The position numbers and the translations under genes were made by a program. The notes beneath the pieces are model-generated. The model was given only the letters and a program-made list of their open reading frames with translations. It was not told the origin of the DNA and ran no database searches. DNA of 64,000 nucleotides from Rhodobacter ferrooxidans (GTDB lineage: Bacteria; Pseudomonadota; Alphaproteobacteria; Rhodobacterales; Rhodobacteraceae): the NCBI RefSeq assembly GCF_000176015.1, contig NZ_ACYY01000015.1, positions 1 through 64,000 of the forward strand. Direction: 5' to 3'. Position 1 is the first letter of the stretch. Each line of letters begins with the position of its first letter. Below, one piece after another: positions 41,691 to 50,759 of the stretch.

Positions 41691-42688
41691 CACACCCTCC
41701 AGAACGCACATTCGCAGGGGGCTTTCAGCAGGCCCTCCAACTCCGGGTCCAGCTTCAGCAGGGTGAACGACACCCCCGCCATCTCCATCGAGGTGGCATA
41801 GCGCCCGACCAGCGGCATCACGATGGTCGCCCCCGCAGCCTCCAGCCGCGCCTTGACGATGCGATACAGGATATACAACTCCTCGGGCGGCGTGGCGCCA
41901 AGGCTGTTCACCATCACCGACACCCGATCACCCTTTGCCAAAGGCATGTCGGCCAGCAGCCGGTCCATCATCTCGCCGGCAATCGCATCGGCGGGGCGCA
42001 GCTTGTCCACCCAGACGCCCGGCTCGCCGTGGATGCCCATGCCCATCTCCATCTCGTCTTCCGCGATGTGGAAAGTGGGCTTGCCGACCTGCGGCACCGT
42101 GCAGGGCGACAGCGCTGCACCGATCGAGCGACAAGCATCCGCCGCCTTCTGCGCCACCTTGGTCACCGCCGCCAGATCGCGGCCCGATTCCGCCGCGGCC
42201 CCGGCGATCTTGAAGGCATAGACCATCCCCGCCACGCCCCGGCGCTTTTCCCGTTCCGCCAACGGGGCCGAGGCCACATCATCGGCCAGCACCACCGTGG
42301 TGCAGGTGATATCCTCGAACTCGACCAGCTCGCCGGCCATGTCGAAATTCATGATGTCGCCGCCATAATTGCCGTAAAGCCGCAGCACCCCGGCGCCCTG
42401 ATCGGCAAAGCGGATGGCATCGGCCATCTGCTCGGCCGAGGGCGAGGCGAAGACGTCGCCAATGGCGCAGGCATCCAGCAGCCCGGCGCCGACATAGCCG
42501 GTGAACACCGGAAGATGCCCCGAACCGCCGCCGGTGACCAGACCGACCTTGCCACGATGCCCCGGCATCGCCCGCACCACCACCCGGCCGCTATCGCCGT
42601 GCAGCCGGTAGAAATGCGGATGCGCCGCGATCAGCCCCTCCAGCATCTCGTCCACATAATCGACCGGGTTGTTCAGGATCTTCTTCAT
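41690..42688 (-). CDS. dhaK: Dihydroxyacetone kinase substrate-binding subunit DhaK
   Basis: A 332-aa DhaK. The substrate-binding histidine His220 (MGMGIHGEPG) that forms a hemiaminal with dihydroxyacetone is present, with GGGSGHLP at 53-60 and Asp111 in YGGDIMNFD. The gene overlaps the upstream permease stop and the downstream dhaL start by four bases each. DhaK homologues also phosphorylate erythrulose and other short keto-sugars, so the substrate is not certain. GGGAG before the ATG supports the start. Confidence 0.92.
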   Translation of the reverse strand: MKKILNNPVDYVDEMLEGLIAAHPHFYRLHGDSGRVVVRAMPGHRGKVGLVTGGGSGHLPVFTGYVGAGLLDACAIGDVFASPSAEQMADAIRFADQGAGVLRLYGNYGGDIMNFDMAGELVEFEDITCTTVVLADDVASAPLAEREKRRGVAGMVYAFKIAGAAAESGRDLAAVTKVAQKAADACRSIGAALSPCTVPQVGKPTFHIAEDEMEMGMGIHGEPGVWVDKLRPADAIAGEMMDRLLADMPLAKGDRVSVMVNSLGATPPEELYILYRIVKARLEAAGATIVMPLVGRYATSMEMAGVSFTLLKLDPELEGLLKAPCECAFWRV

Positions 42689-43719
42689 CTGCCGCTCCCG
42701 CTGCTTTGCTCTGGTCTTGGCCTCGCGGGTGCGGGCTTGCCGCGCCGCATCCCGAAGCCGGTCTTGCTGTTGACGATCATAACGAAGATCAGCAGGCTGC
42801 CCCAGATCAATTCGCGGGCAAAGTTGGAAACCTGCAACATGTTCAACCCGCTGGACAGGAACTGCATCGACAGCACCGCCAGCACCACGCCGATGATCTT
42901 GCCATAGCCGCCATAGGGGTTCACCCCGCCCAAAACCGCGATCAGCACCGCCAGCAGGATGTAGCTGGAACCATAATCCGCCTTGGCCGAGTTGGCGCGG
43001 CTCATGATCACCATGCCGGCAATCGCCGCCAGCATCCCCGACAGCACATAGACCCGGATCAAGACGCTGGTCACGTTCACCGCAGCGAACCGTGCCGCGA
43101 GTGGGTTGGTGCCAAACATCTGGATTTTCAGCCCGAACCCGGTGCGGGTCAACAGGAACCCGATCCCCAGCGCCAGCACGGCAAACAGCACCAACGGCAC
43201 CGGCACGCCGAACAGCAAGCCATTCCCCAGCCAGGCCGTCGCCGCCGGAAAGCCCATCATCGCCGACCCACCGGTCAGCGCCACCGCAATGCCGGTGAAG
43301 ATCAGCCCCGACCCCAGCGTGGCCAGAATCGCAGGCAGCCCCAGCACCGCAATCAATATGCCGTTGAACAGCCCCGCCACCGCCCCCACCACCAAAGCCG
43401 CCGCCATCGAGGCCGCCAGCCACAGCACCGCATCCGGCCCCACAGCCGCAGGCCCGGCGATCTGGATCAGGATGGTGGCGGCAATGATGGCGGAAAGGTT
43501 GGCAATCCCCACCACCGACAAATCAATCCCGCCGGTCAGCATCGCCACCGTGGTCGCCAGCGCCAGAATCGCGAACTCGGGGAACTGGAACGCCATCGAG
43601 GTCAGGTTCTGCACCGACAGGAACCGGTCCGGCGACAGCAGCGCCATGGCGACGAAGACCACCACCGCGATCACCGCCAGCCGCGCCTCGGTGCCTGCAA
43701 ATCTTGCCGCAATGCTCAT
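42685..43719 (-). CDS. Ribose/AI-2-type sugar ABC transporter permease (1)
   Basis: A 344-aa BPD_transp_2-family permease with about eight to ten membrane segments. The family pattern GGIDLSVVGIANLSAIIAATIL and GLPAILATLGSGLIFTGIAVALTGG is visible, and LAVLIAVLGGVNPYGGYGKIIGVVLAVL is the RbsC-like conserved loop. It is 10 bp after the second permease and overlaps dhaK by four bases. The C-terminal tail is Arg/Pro-rich. Two different permeases (as in LsrC/LsrD) form the channel. Confidence 0.92.
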   Translation of the reverse strand: MSIAARFAGTEARLAVIAVVVFVAMALLSPDRFLSVQNLTSMAFQFPEFAILALATTVAMLTGGIDLSVVGIANLSAIIAATILIQIAGPAAVGPDAVLWLAASMAAALVVGAVAGLFNGILIAVLGLPAILATLGSGLIFTGIAVALTGGSAMMGFPAATAWLGNGLLFGVPVPLVLFAVLALGIGFLLTRTGFGLKIQMFGTNPLAARFAAVNVTSVLIRVYVLSGMLAAIAGMVIMSRANSAKADYGSSYILLAVLIAVLGGVNPYGGYGKIIGVVLAVLSMQFLSSGLNMLQVSNFARELIWGSLLIFVMIVNSKTGFGMRRGKPAPARPRPEQSSGSGR

Positions 43720-43729
43720 GCTTCACCCC

Positions 43730-44719
43730 TCATCCAGCCCGCGCCGCCGCTCGCTTGGCCTGCCAGGCTGGCAAGCCGGTGCCGACCAGGATCAGCACGC
43801 CGATCGCCACCGATTGCCAGGTCGAGGGAATCCCGATCACGATCAGACTGTTGCGCACCAGCACGATCAGCGTCACCCCCAACAGCGTGCCGGTCAGCGT
43901 GCCGACCCCGCCGGTCAGCCGCGCCCCACCCAGCACCACGGCGGCGATCACCGAAAGCTCCAGCCCGACCAGATCGAACGGATTGGCCACCCGCGCCATC
44001 GAGGCGTGGATGATCCCCGCCAGCCCCGCAAGTGCTCCGACATAGACATAGATGAAGAACTGCACCGCCCGCACGTTCACCCCTATCCGCCGCGCCGACT
44101 CGACCGAGCCGCCGATGGCAAAGATCGACCGGCCCAGCAGGGTGCGGTTCAGGATGAACCATGTCAGCACCACCACCCCCACCAGCGCCAGGAACGCCAG
44201 CGGCAAGGAGAAGAAACTGCCATCGGCATTGGTGCCGCGAAACAGCATCTGTTTCGAGAAATCGCGCATCGACTGCGGCAGGTTCGAGATCAGCTTGCTG
44301 CCAACGAAGGTCAGCAGGAAGCCGCGGAAGATCGACAGTGTGCCAAGGGTGACGATCAGCGTCGGCAGGCCGAAAAATGCGATGAAGATGCCGTTGATCG
44401 CCCCCAAAGCCGCCCCGATGCCCACCGACAGGGCAAAGGCCAGCGGCCAGGGCAGGCCGGGCGCCAGGCTCACAAGGATCAGCGTGGTGGAATACATCGC
44501 AAAGGCGGCGATGGCGGTAAAGCTGACGTCGATGCCGCCCGACACCAGCACCACCATGGCGGCAACGGCGAATATCCCCAGCACGATGCCGCCGCGCAAA
44601 AGATCGGTCAGCGTCGGCATCGACAGGAAACTGGGGTCAGAGATGGTGGCCAGCGCGCAGAAGCCCAGGATCACCAACGCCACCAGCGTTTCGTTGCGCG
44701 AGAAATCGAGGCGCTTCAT
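43730..44719 (-). CDS. Ribose/AI-2-type sugar ABC transporter permease (2)
   Basis: A 329-aa paralogue of the next permease, starting MKRLDFSRNETLVALVILGF. It has LVSGGIDVSFTAIAAFAMYST and FGLPTLIVTLGTLSIFRGFLLTFVGS. The conserved AVVLGGARLTGGVGTLTGTLLG loop is near the C-terminus. The start overlaps the ATPase stop (ATGA). Confidence 0.92.
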   Translation of the reverse strand: MKRLDFSRNETLVALVILGFCALATISDPSFLSMPTLTDLLRGGIVLGIFAVAAMVVLVSGGIDVSFTAIAAFAMYSTTLILVSLAPGLPWPLAFALSVGIGAALGAINGIFIAFFGLPTLIVTLGTLSIFRGFLLTFVGSKLISNLPQSMRDFSKQMLFRGTNADGSFFSLPLAFLALVGVVVLTWFILNRTLLGRSIFAIGGSVESARRIGVNVRAVQFFIYVYVGALAGLAGIIHASMARVANPFDLVGLELSVIAAVVLGGARLTGGVGTLTGTLLGVTLIVLVRNSLIVIGIPSTWQSVAIGVLILVGTGLPAWQAKRAAARAG

Positions 44720-46212
44720 GATGCCAGCCTGCGCGCCAGATCGGCTTCGGCGGTGCCGCCCGCCAGTTCGTCGGTGATCCGCCCGTCTTTCATCACCAGA
44801 ATCCGGTGGCAGGTGGTCAAAAGCTCCGGCAGGTCGTCCGAGATCACGATCACCCCCAGCCCCTGCGCCGAAAGCTCGCGGATGATGCCGTGAATTTCCG
44901 CTTTTGAGCCCACATCGACGCCGACGCTGGGGCCGTTCAGCACCAGCACCCGCGGGCTGCGCGAAAGCCAGCGCGCCAGCACCACCCGCTGCTGGTTGCC
45001 GCCGGACAGGCTGCGCACCTCGGCAGTCACCCGCGGCGCCTTGACCGCCAGCCGCTTCAGCCAGTCGGTGGCATCGGCCCACAGACCAGCCAGGTCCAGA
45101 ACGCCTGCCGCCCGGCCATGCGCCTCCAATCGACCAATGCCGACATTGCGCAGGATGGATTGGGTCAGGAACAGGCCTTCGGTCAGCCGGTCCTCGGGCA
45201 CATAGCCGATCCCGGCATGGGCGGCAGCCAAGGGGTCGCCCAAAGCCACGTCGCGGCCATCGACCCGCACTGATCCAGTATCTGGAATAACCAGCCCGAA
45301 CAACGCCTTGGCCAGCGAAGTTCTACCACTTCCAAGCAGGCCCGAAATGCCCAGCACCTCGCCGCCATGCAGGTCGAAATCCACCGCGGCAAAGGCCCCG
45401 GCCTTGGCAAGCCCGCGCACCGCCATCAGCAGCGGCGCATCCGGCGGCAAGGCCTCGGGCGGCGCGTCGGCCACATCGCGGCCGGTCATGTGGCGGGTCA
45501 GCTTGGCCTGATCGAACTCGGCCGCGGGCCCCTCGGCCACCTTGCGGCCATTGCGCAGCACCACCACATGCTCGCAAACCTCCAGCACCTCGGCCAGCTT
45601 GTGGCTGACAAACAGCACCGCCACGCCATCGGCCTTCAGGCGGCGGATGATGCCCAGAAGGGTCGCCACCTCACGCCCGGTCAGCGCCGTGGTCGGCTCG
45701 TCCATGATGATCAGCCTGGCCTCGGTGGCAAGGGCCCGGCAGATCGCCACCAGTTGCTTGTGCGCCACCGGCAGGCTTTCGACGCGGGCGTCAAGGTCGA
45801 TCTGCACCCCCAGCCGCTGCAAGGTCGCCTCGGCCAAGGCCCGCACCCGGCCGCGGTTCACCAGCCGGTGCCCGGCACCCAATTCGGCGCTGAAGCCGAT
45901 GTTCTCCGCCACCGTAAGGTTTGGAAACAAAGAGAAATCCTGAAAGATCACCTTGACCCCTGCGGCGGCTGCCGTGCGCGGCGTCAGACCGTTCTGCGGT
46001 TGGCCGCCAAAGCTGATCTCGCCCGAATCGCGCTGTTCCACCCCTGCCAGAATCTTGATCAACGTCGATTTGCCTGAACCGTTTTCACCCGCAAGGCTGA
46101 CCGCCTCGCCGGCGGCGATGCTGAATCCGACATCCTCCAAAGCGGTGATGCCGGAATAGGTTTTCGTGACGCCACGCATGGCGATCAGGGGGGCGTCAGC
46201 GGCTGCGGGCAT
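44716..46212 (-). CDS. Sugar ABC transporter ATP-binding protein (two NBDs)
   Basis: A 498-aa RbsA/LsrA-type double ATPase. NBD1 has Walker A GENGSGKST (42-50) and Walker B LIIMDEPTTAL. NBD2 is degenerate: its P-loop reads GLLGSGRTS and its Walker B VLVLNGPSVGVDVG, where Asp-Glu is replaced by Asn-Gly, so NBD2 probably does not hydrolyse ATP. The NBD2 signature LSGGNQQRVVLARWL is intact. It is 64 bp after the binding-protein gene with a hairpin between. Confidence 0.93.
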   Translation of the reverse strand: MPAAADAPLIAMRGVTKTYSGITALEDVGFSIAAGEAVSLAGENGSGKSTLIKILAGVEQRDSGEISFGGQPQNGLTPRTAAAAGVKVIFQDFSLFPNLTVAENIGFSAELGAGHRLVNRGRVRALAEATLQRLGVQIDLDARVESLPVAHKQLVAICRALATEARLIIMDEPTTALTGREVATLLGIIRRLKADGVAVLFVSHKLAEVLEVCEHVVVLRNGRKVAEGPAAEFDQAKLTRHMTGRDVADAPPEALPPDAPLLMAVRGLAKAGAFAAVDFDLHGGEVLGISGLLGSGRTSLAKALFGLVIPDTGSVRVDGRDVALGDPLAAAHAGIGYVPEDRLTEGLFLTQSILRNVGIGRLEAHGRAAGVLDLAGLWADATDWLKRLAVKAPRVTAEVRSLSGGNQQRVVLARWLSRSPRVLVLNGPSVGVDVGSKAEIHGIIRELSAQGLGVIVISDDLPELLTTCHRILVMKDGRITDELAGGTAEADLARRLAS

Positions 46213-46236
46213 GGCACACTTCGGTCAGAGGCATGG

Positions 46237-46267
46237 AAAGAAACCGGGGGGCAAGACCGCCCCCCGG
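46237..46267 (-). terminator. Hairpin between binding-protein and ATPase genes
   Basis: On the minus strand CCGGGGGGC (46267-46259) pairs with GCCCCCCGG (46252-46244) around a 6-base loop, followed by TTTCTTT. It starts 9 bp after the binding-protein stop. Such partial terminators commonly raise the binding protein above the membrane components. Confidence 0.75.
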
Positions 46268-46276
46268 CGTCGCATC

Positions 46277-47263
46277 TCAGAACGGGTATTCGGCCATGTT
46301 GGCCTTGTTCACGTTCACCCAGGCCTGGCCATAGATCACCTTGCCGTCCAGCTTGACCTTCTCATAGCCCGGCAGGCCGAGGTCCATGCCATCGGTCACC
46401 GCCTCGCCGTTCATCACCATCTGCGCCAGCTTGTTCATCGCATAGCCCGCCACCGACGGATCCCAGAAGCCGATGCCGTCAACCGCACCGGTTTCCAGAT
46501 ACTGCCCGGCAATCGACGGCAGCGAGGTGCCGAAAACGCAGGTCTTGTCGCCGATGCCGCGTTCCTCGACCGCAAGGCCGATGCCAGCCACGTCGGTCGA
46601 GGCAGAGCCCTGCAACCCCTTCACATTCGGGAAGGCGCGCAGAACTTCCTGAGCCTTTTCATAGGCTTTCTGCTGGTCATCGAAGGTTTCGTTCTTGTCA
46701 CCGACCAAGGTCATTTTCGGATAATTGGCCTTCTGATAGGCAATCGCGCCATCAACCCACTGGTTGTGGGTCTGGCTGGTCAGGCTGCCCACGAACACCG
46801 CATATTCGCCCTCGCCACCCATGCAGGTCGCCATCTGCTCCATCAGGTTGGCGCCGAAATCTTCGTTGACGAAGGCTTCGAGGTCATAGGTGGTGTTCTG
46901 CTGCGCTGCGGCCTCGTGCGTCACCACGGTGATGCCCGCATCCATCGCGCGTTTCAGCACCGGCTCCAGCGCCTCGGGCGACATCGGCACAACGGCGAGG
47001 GCATTGACGCCCTGGGCGATCATGTCCTCGATCAGCGCGGCCTGCTGCTGCGGATCGGCCTGCGCCGGGCCGACCTGGAAGGCCTTGGTGCCGGTGTCGG
47101 CGGCGTATTTCTTGACGCCTTCCTCCATCCGGTTGAACCACTGGATACCGGCGATCTTCACCACGGTGGCGATGGTGACATCGGCGGCCAGGCTGGGCCC
47201 GGCCATGGCCAGCATCGAGCCGGTGGCCAGCAGGGCGGCGGTCAGTTTCAGTTTGGTTTTCAT
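46277..47263 (-). CDS. Periplasmic sugar/AI-2-type substrate-binding protein
   Basis: A 328-aa type I periplasmic binding protein with signal peptide [20 protein letters not shown], probable cleavage after SLAA. Features such as [41 protein letters not shown], and [23 protein letters not shown] put it in the LsrB/RhaS branch of the CUT2 binding proteins. The natural ligand cannot be told from sequence. GGGAGAGAGA before the ATG is a strong ribosome-binding site. It heads the transporter part of the array after a 265-bp gap. Confidence 0.9.
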   Translation of the reverse strand: MKTKLKLTAALLATGSMLAMAGPSLAADVTIATVVKIAGIQWFNRMEEGVKKYAADTGTKAFQVGPAQADPQQQAALIEDMIAQGVNALAVVPMSPEALEPVLKRAMDAGITVVTHEAAAQQNTTYDLEAFVNEDFGANLMEQMATCMGGEGEYAVFVGSLTSQTHNQWVDGAIAYQKANYPKMTLVGDKNETFDDQQKAYEKAQEVLRAFPNVKGLQGSASTDVAGIGLAVEERGIGDKTCVFGTSLPSIAGQYLETGAVDGIGFWDPSVAGYAMNKLAQMVMNGEAVTDGMDLGLPGYEKVKLDGKVIYGQAWVNVNKANMAEYPF

Positions 47264-47528
47264 GGTCTCTCTCCCTAAGTGCCCCGGTTCTGGGGTCGAA
47301 TTTCTGTCATCAACACTACAGGTTCGGATGGTCTTTGCCAGACTTCTTTTCATTTGTCAGTTATTATTGTCTTTTATTACAGCGCCGTAGAGCCCATACT
47401 TCATGCAATGCATTAACGGGCCATCGCCGCCCGCATCGGGGACAAGCCGCAGGCTGCACAGCAGAAGGCTGACGCGAGATCGTTGCATTTGCAAGGGCCG
47501 CGATACGGGTGCCGCCCCGGTTTTCACT
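47264..47528 (-). promoter_or_regulatory. Intergenic region with TGCA palindromes upstream of the transporter genes
   Basis: No gene is seen here. The part next to the binding-protein gene (47330-47395) is unusually AT-rich and likely carries a promoter. Two palindromes lie beyond it: ATGCAATGCAT at 47403-47413 and TTGCATTTGCAA at 47483-47494. Both resemble the TGCA-based palindromes upstream of the kinase gene, so they may be operators of the same SorC-type regulator. Confidence 0.5.
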
Positions 47529-48745
47529 TCATCCAGCCCCCCCGTTCAGGATCAGTTGCGCCACCAGTCCCGGCTGTGCCGCCTGCGGCAGGTGGCCCGC
47601 GTCGCGCAGCAGGTGGATCGACGCCCGCCCCGGCAGGGCGGCACAATCGCGCCAGTCGAGGATGCGGTCGGCCAGCCCGAACACTGCCACGATGGGGGCG
47701 GCGATCTGCGCCAGCGCCGGAGCGATATCGGTCTGCTGCACCCCCCCGCCGCCAGCGCCCTTGCCAGCGGTGCCGTGGCCGCGCGCGAAGCTTTCAGCCG
47801 CGCCAGTTCGGCCTGCCAGGCGGTGTCCGACACCGGCCCCGCCCCCAGCAGGGCCAGAGCGCGCGCCAAAGCCGCAGGGGTTTCCGCCGCCGCCATCAGG
47901 TCAAGGAAATCGCCATTTATCCGCGCGCCAAGACCCGCGGGCGACAGCAGCACCAGCCTAATCACCCTTGGCCCCAGCTTCTGCGCCAGCTTGGTCGCCA
48001 GCACCGCCCCCAGCGAATGACCAACCAAAATCATCGGCCCTTCCGGCAGCGCCTGCGCCAACCCCGCAAGCAACGCTTCCGTCGCCTGCTCCAGATCCCT
48101 GGCCGCAGCACTCGCCCCATGCCCCGGCAGATCGGGCACCAGCACCGGATGCCCGGCGCGCGACAGCCGCTGCGGCAGATCGCGCCAGCCCATGCCGTCG
48201 TCGTAAAGCCCGTGCAGCAGCACGATGGTCGGATGGACCGAAGCCCCGGCAAACCGCCGCAGCGCCAAAGGCCCGGCGCGCTCGACACCGTCGGGCACAG
48301 AACCCGTCACATCTGCGGCGCGGATGCTTCCCCGCCGCCCGCTGCCCACGACACCTGCCAGATCAACCCCGGCCCGCCGCGCCGCCGCCCGTGCCTTGGG
48401 ACTGGCGGCCACCCGGTCGCCCTTGGGCATCGCCGCTACCGCCGCCGGTTTCGCCACCACCACCGCCACCGGCGCCGCAGTCACCACCGCCGCCGCCTTG
48501 CCCTGCAGCTGCACCTCGGCAATCGGCTGGTCCAGCGCCACCATCTCGCCCGGTTTCACCAGTTGCTCGACCAACACGCCGTCCTGCAGCGCGGGCACCT
48601 CGACCACGGTCTTGTCGGTCTCGACCTCCAGCAGCACCTCGCCGCGCTTGAACGCCTGACCCGGCGCCTTCAGCCAGTCGGTGACGCGGGCCTCCTCCAT
48701 GGTTTCGCCCAGGCGTGGCAGGGTCAGGATGGTCACGGCGCCCAT
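47529..48745 (-). CDS. Acetoin-dehydrogenase-type E2 (AcoC-like: lipoyl domain plus alpha/beta hydrolase), frameshifted
   Basis: The N-terminal lipoyl domain (1-80) has the lipoyl lysine Lys45 in EVETDKTVVEVP. An E3-binding-like segment (ASPKARAAARRAGVDL) follows, then an alpha/beta hydrolase fold with LLHGLYDDGMGW and nucleophile GHSLG. This architecture matches AcoC of acetoin dehydrogenase. As sequenced, the frame shifts at a run of seven G (plus-strand C at 47741-47747) and would end at 47552 in unrelated sequence. One more G restores the family-like C-terminus with the Asp (GLADRILDW) and His (DAGHLPQ) of the triad, ending at 47529. A GTG at 48736 is an alternative start. It overlaps the E1beta stop. 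Confidence 0.8.
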
Positions 48746-49737
48746 GCCGGAGCCTCGCGTTTCACCAGCCACAACCCGGCCTCGGCGATCAGCGCCGCCG
48801 AGGGGATGGCCCCGCGTTCCAAGGCGGGCGAGACCGGAATCGGGATATCCTCGCCGCCGATCCGCAGCACCGGTTCCTCCAGCCAGTCAAAACAGGCCTC
48901 ACCGATCCGCGCGGCGATTTCGGACGCCACCGAGCCGGTCAGCGCCGCCTCTGTCACCACCATCGCCCGACCGGTGCGGCGGACGGACTCGAAGATCATG
49001 GTATCATCCAAGGGGTTCAGGCAGCGCAGGTCGATGACATCCGCCTGCACCCCCTGCCCCGCCAGCACCTCGGCGGCGGCAAGGCTTTCGTGCAGCATCC
49101 GCGAGTAGCTGAGGATGGTGACATCGGTCCCCGCGCGGCGGATCACCGGCTGGCCCCATTCGCCATCGGGGGTATCGACATCAAGAACCCCCTTCATGGT
49201 GTAAAGCCCCTTGTGCTCGATCACCACCACGGGGTCGGGCTGGCGCAAGGCTTCACGCAACAGGTGGTAGGCGTCGTTCACCGTGGCGGGCATCACCAGC
49301 CGCAGGCCGGGCACATGCAGCATCCAGGCCTCCAGGCTTTGGCTGTGCTGCGCCGCCGCCGACCGACCCGTGCCGCCCTGGGTGCGCAAGACCATCGGCA
49401 CACCGATCTGGCCGCCGAACATGTAGCGGCTTTTGGCGGCCTGATTGGCCAACTGATCCATCACCAGGCCGACGAAATCGACATACATCAGCTCTGCCAC
49501 GGGTCGCAGGCCGGTCATCGCCGCCCCCACCGCCACGCCGACAATGCCGGGTTCCGAGATCGGCGCGTCGATCACCCGTTCGGCGCCGTAAAGCTCGATC
49601 AGCCCCTTGGTCACGCCGTAGGCACCGCCGTAAAGCCCGACCTCCTCACCGATCAGGATGATGTCGGGGTCGGCCTGCATGGCGTCCAGCAAGGCCTGAC
49701 GGATCGCCTCGCGGTAGGTGGTCTCGAAGGCACTCAT
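48733..49737 (-). CDS. TPP-dependent acyl-transferring dehydrogenase E1 beta (AcoB-like)
   Basis: A 334-aa transketolase-like beta subunit. It has YREAIRQALLDAM, IGEEVGLYGGAYGVTKGL, DAPISEPGIVGVAVGAAMTGLRPVAE and the C-terminal transketolase domain with VIDLRCLNPLD. It pairs with the alpha subunit upstream (ATGA overlap) and the E2 downstream. Domain composition fits acetoin or pyruvate dehydrogenase; the AcoC-like E2 next door favours acetoin-type. No E3 (dihydrolipoamide dehydrogenase) gene is in the array. Confidence 0.9.
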   Translation of the reverse strand: MSAFETTYREAIRQALLDAMQADPDIILIGEEVGLYGGAYGVTKGLIELYGAERVIDAPISEPGIVGVAVGAAMTGLRPVAELMYVDFVGLVMDQLANQAAKSRYMFGGQIGVPMVLRTQGGTGRSAAAQHSQSLEAWMLHVPGLRLVMPATVNDAYHLLREALRQPDPVVVIEHKGLYTMKGVLDVDTPDGEWGQPVIRRAGTDVTILSYSRMLHESLAAAEVLAGQGVQADVIDLRCLNPLDDTMIFESVRRTGRAMVVTEAALTGSVASEIAARIGEACFDWLEEPVLRIGGEDIPIPVSPALERGAIPSAALIAEAGLWLVKREAPAWAP

Positions 49738-50759
49738 GCGCGGGATCCTTCCGACAGGATCGCCGCCAGCCGGTCGCGCTGCGGCCGGGGCTGGGCGGTG
49801 CCGGGGGCATAGACATCCTCGAACATCGACGCCAGCGGCGGGGCCACGGCTTCCACCGCATATTCAAGGGCGGCATCCATTTCGGTGGCGGCCTCGGCGT
49901 CGATGCGGGCAAGGTCGGCCTCGTCGGCCAGCCCCGCGACAGCCAGCCGCGCCCGCGCCGTCACCACCGGGTCGCGCAACCGGCCTTCGGCTTCTTCTTC
50001 CGGGTCGCGGTAGGGGCTTTTGTCCATGCGGGCATGGCCGTAGAACCGATAGGCGTCGATCTCGATATAGCCCGGTTGCCCGGCCCGCGCCCCCGCCACC
50101 AGCGCAGTGGCCACCTGATGCACGGCTTCCACATTGGTGCCATCGACCCGCGCGCCGGTCAGCCCGAAGGCCTCGGCCCGCTCCGAGAACGCCAGCTTGC
50201 CGGCCGAGCGGTCCACCCGCGTGCCCATGCCATACTGATTGTTGATGCAGCAAAACAGCACCGGCAGATGCCAGAGGGCGGCCATGTTCATCGATTCATA
50301 GAGGATGCCCTGCTGCATCGCCCCGTCGCCAAAGAACGCCACCGACACCTGCCCGGATCGGAGATTGCGGTAGGTCAGCCCGGCGCCCACGATATGCGGG
50401 ATGCCGCCGCCGACGATGGCATTGGCCCCCAGATGCCCCAAGGCGCGGTCAGCGATGTGCATCGAGCCGCCCTTGCCGCGGCAATATCCGGCTTCCTTCC
50501 CGGCAATCTCGGCCATCATCCGCGCGGGATCGGCGCCGCGGCCGATGAACACGCCATGGCCGCGGTGATGCGTGGTGAAACTGTCGCCTTCGGTCATCGC
50601 CGCAGTCACACCCACCACCGCCTCCTCGCCGATGGAGAGATGCAGCATCGAGCCTGCCGAGGCGCCGCGCAGGAACAACTCGCCCACCCGTTCTTCAAAG
50701 CTGCGGATGCGGCGCATGGTGCGGTAACGGGCCAGCGGCGCAGTGTTGGTCTGGGTCAT
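49734..50759 (-). CDS. TPP-dependent dehydrogenase E1 alpha (AcoA-like)
   Basis: A 341-aa alpha subunit. The thiamin diphosphate motif runs from GDG (144-146) to NN (173-174), with GKGGSMHIADRALGHLGANAIVGG ahead of it. The phosphorylation-loop region is RFYGHARMDKSPYRDPEE. The start overlaps the kinase stop (ATGA), and the frame further upstream is a shadow of the kinase. The E1 probably decarboxylates or cleaves a 2-keto or acyloin substrate and passes the acyl group to the lipoyl E2. Confidence 0.9.
   Translation of the reverse strand: MTQTNTAPLARYRTMRRIRSFEERVGELFLRGASAGSMLHLSIGEEAVVGVTAAMTEGDSFTTHHRGHGVFIGRGADPARMMAEIAGKEAGYCRGKGGSMHIADRALGHLGANAIVGGGIPHIVGAGLTYRNLRSGQVSVAFFGDGAMQQGILYESMNMAALWHLPVLFCCINNQYGMGTRVDRSAGKLAFSERAEAFGLTGARVDGTNVEAVHQVATALVAGARAGQPGYIEIDAYRFYGHARMDKSPYRDPEEEAEGRLRDPVVTARARLAVAGLADEADLARIDAEAATEMDAALEYAVEAVAPPLASMFEDVYAPGTAQPRPQRDRLAAILSEGSRA

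Noticed and set aside
47403-49108. Plus-strand frames across the E2 and E1beta genes
   Set aside because: They are low-complexity shadows and do not explain the frameshift, which is clear from the minus-strand protein.
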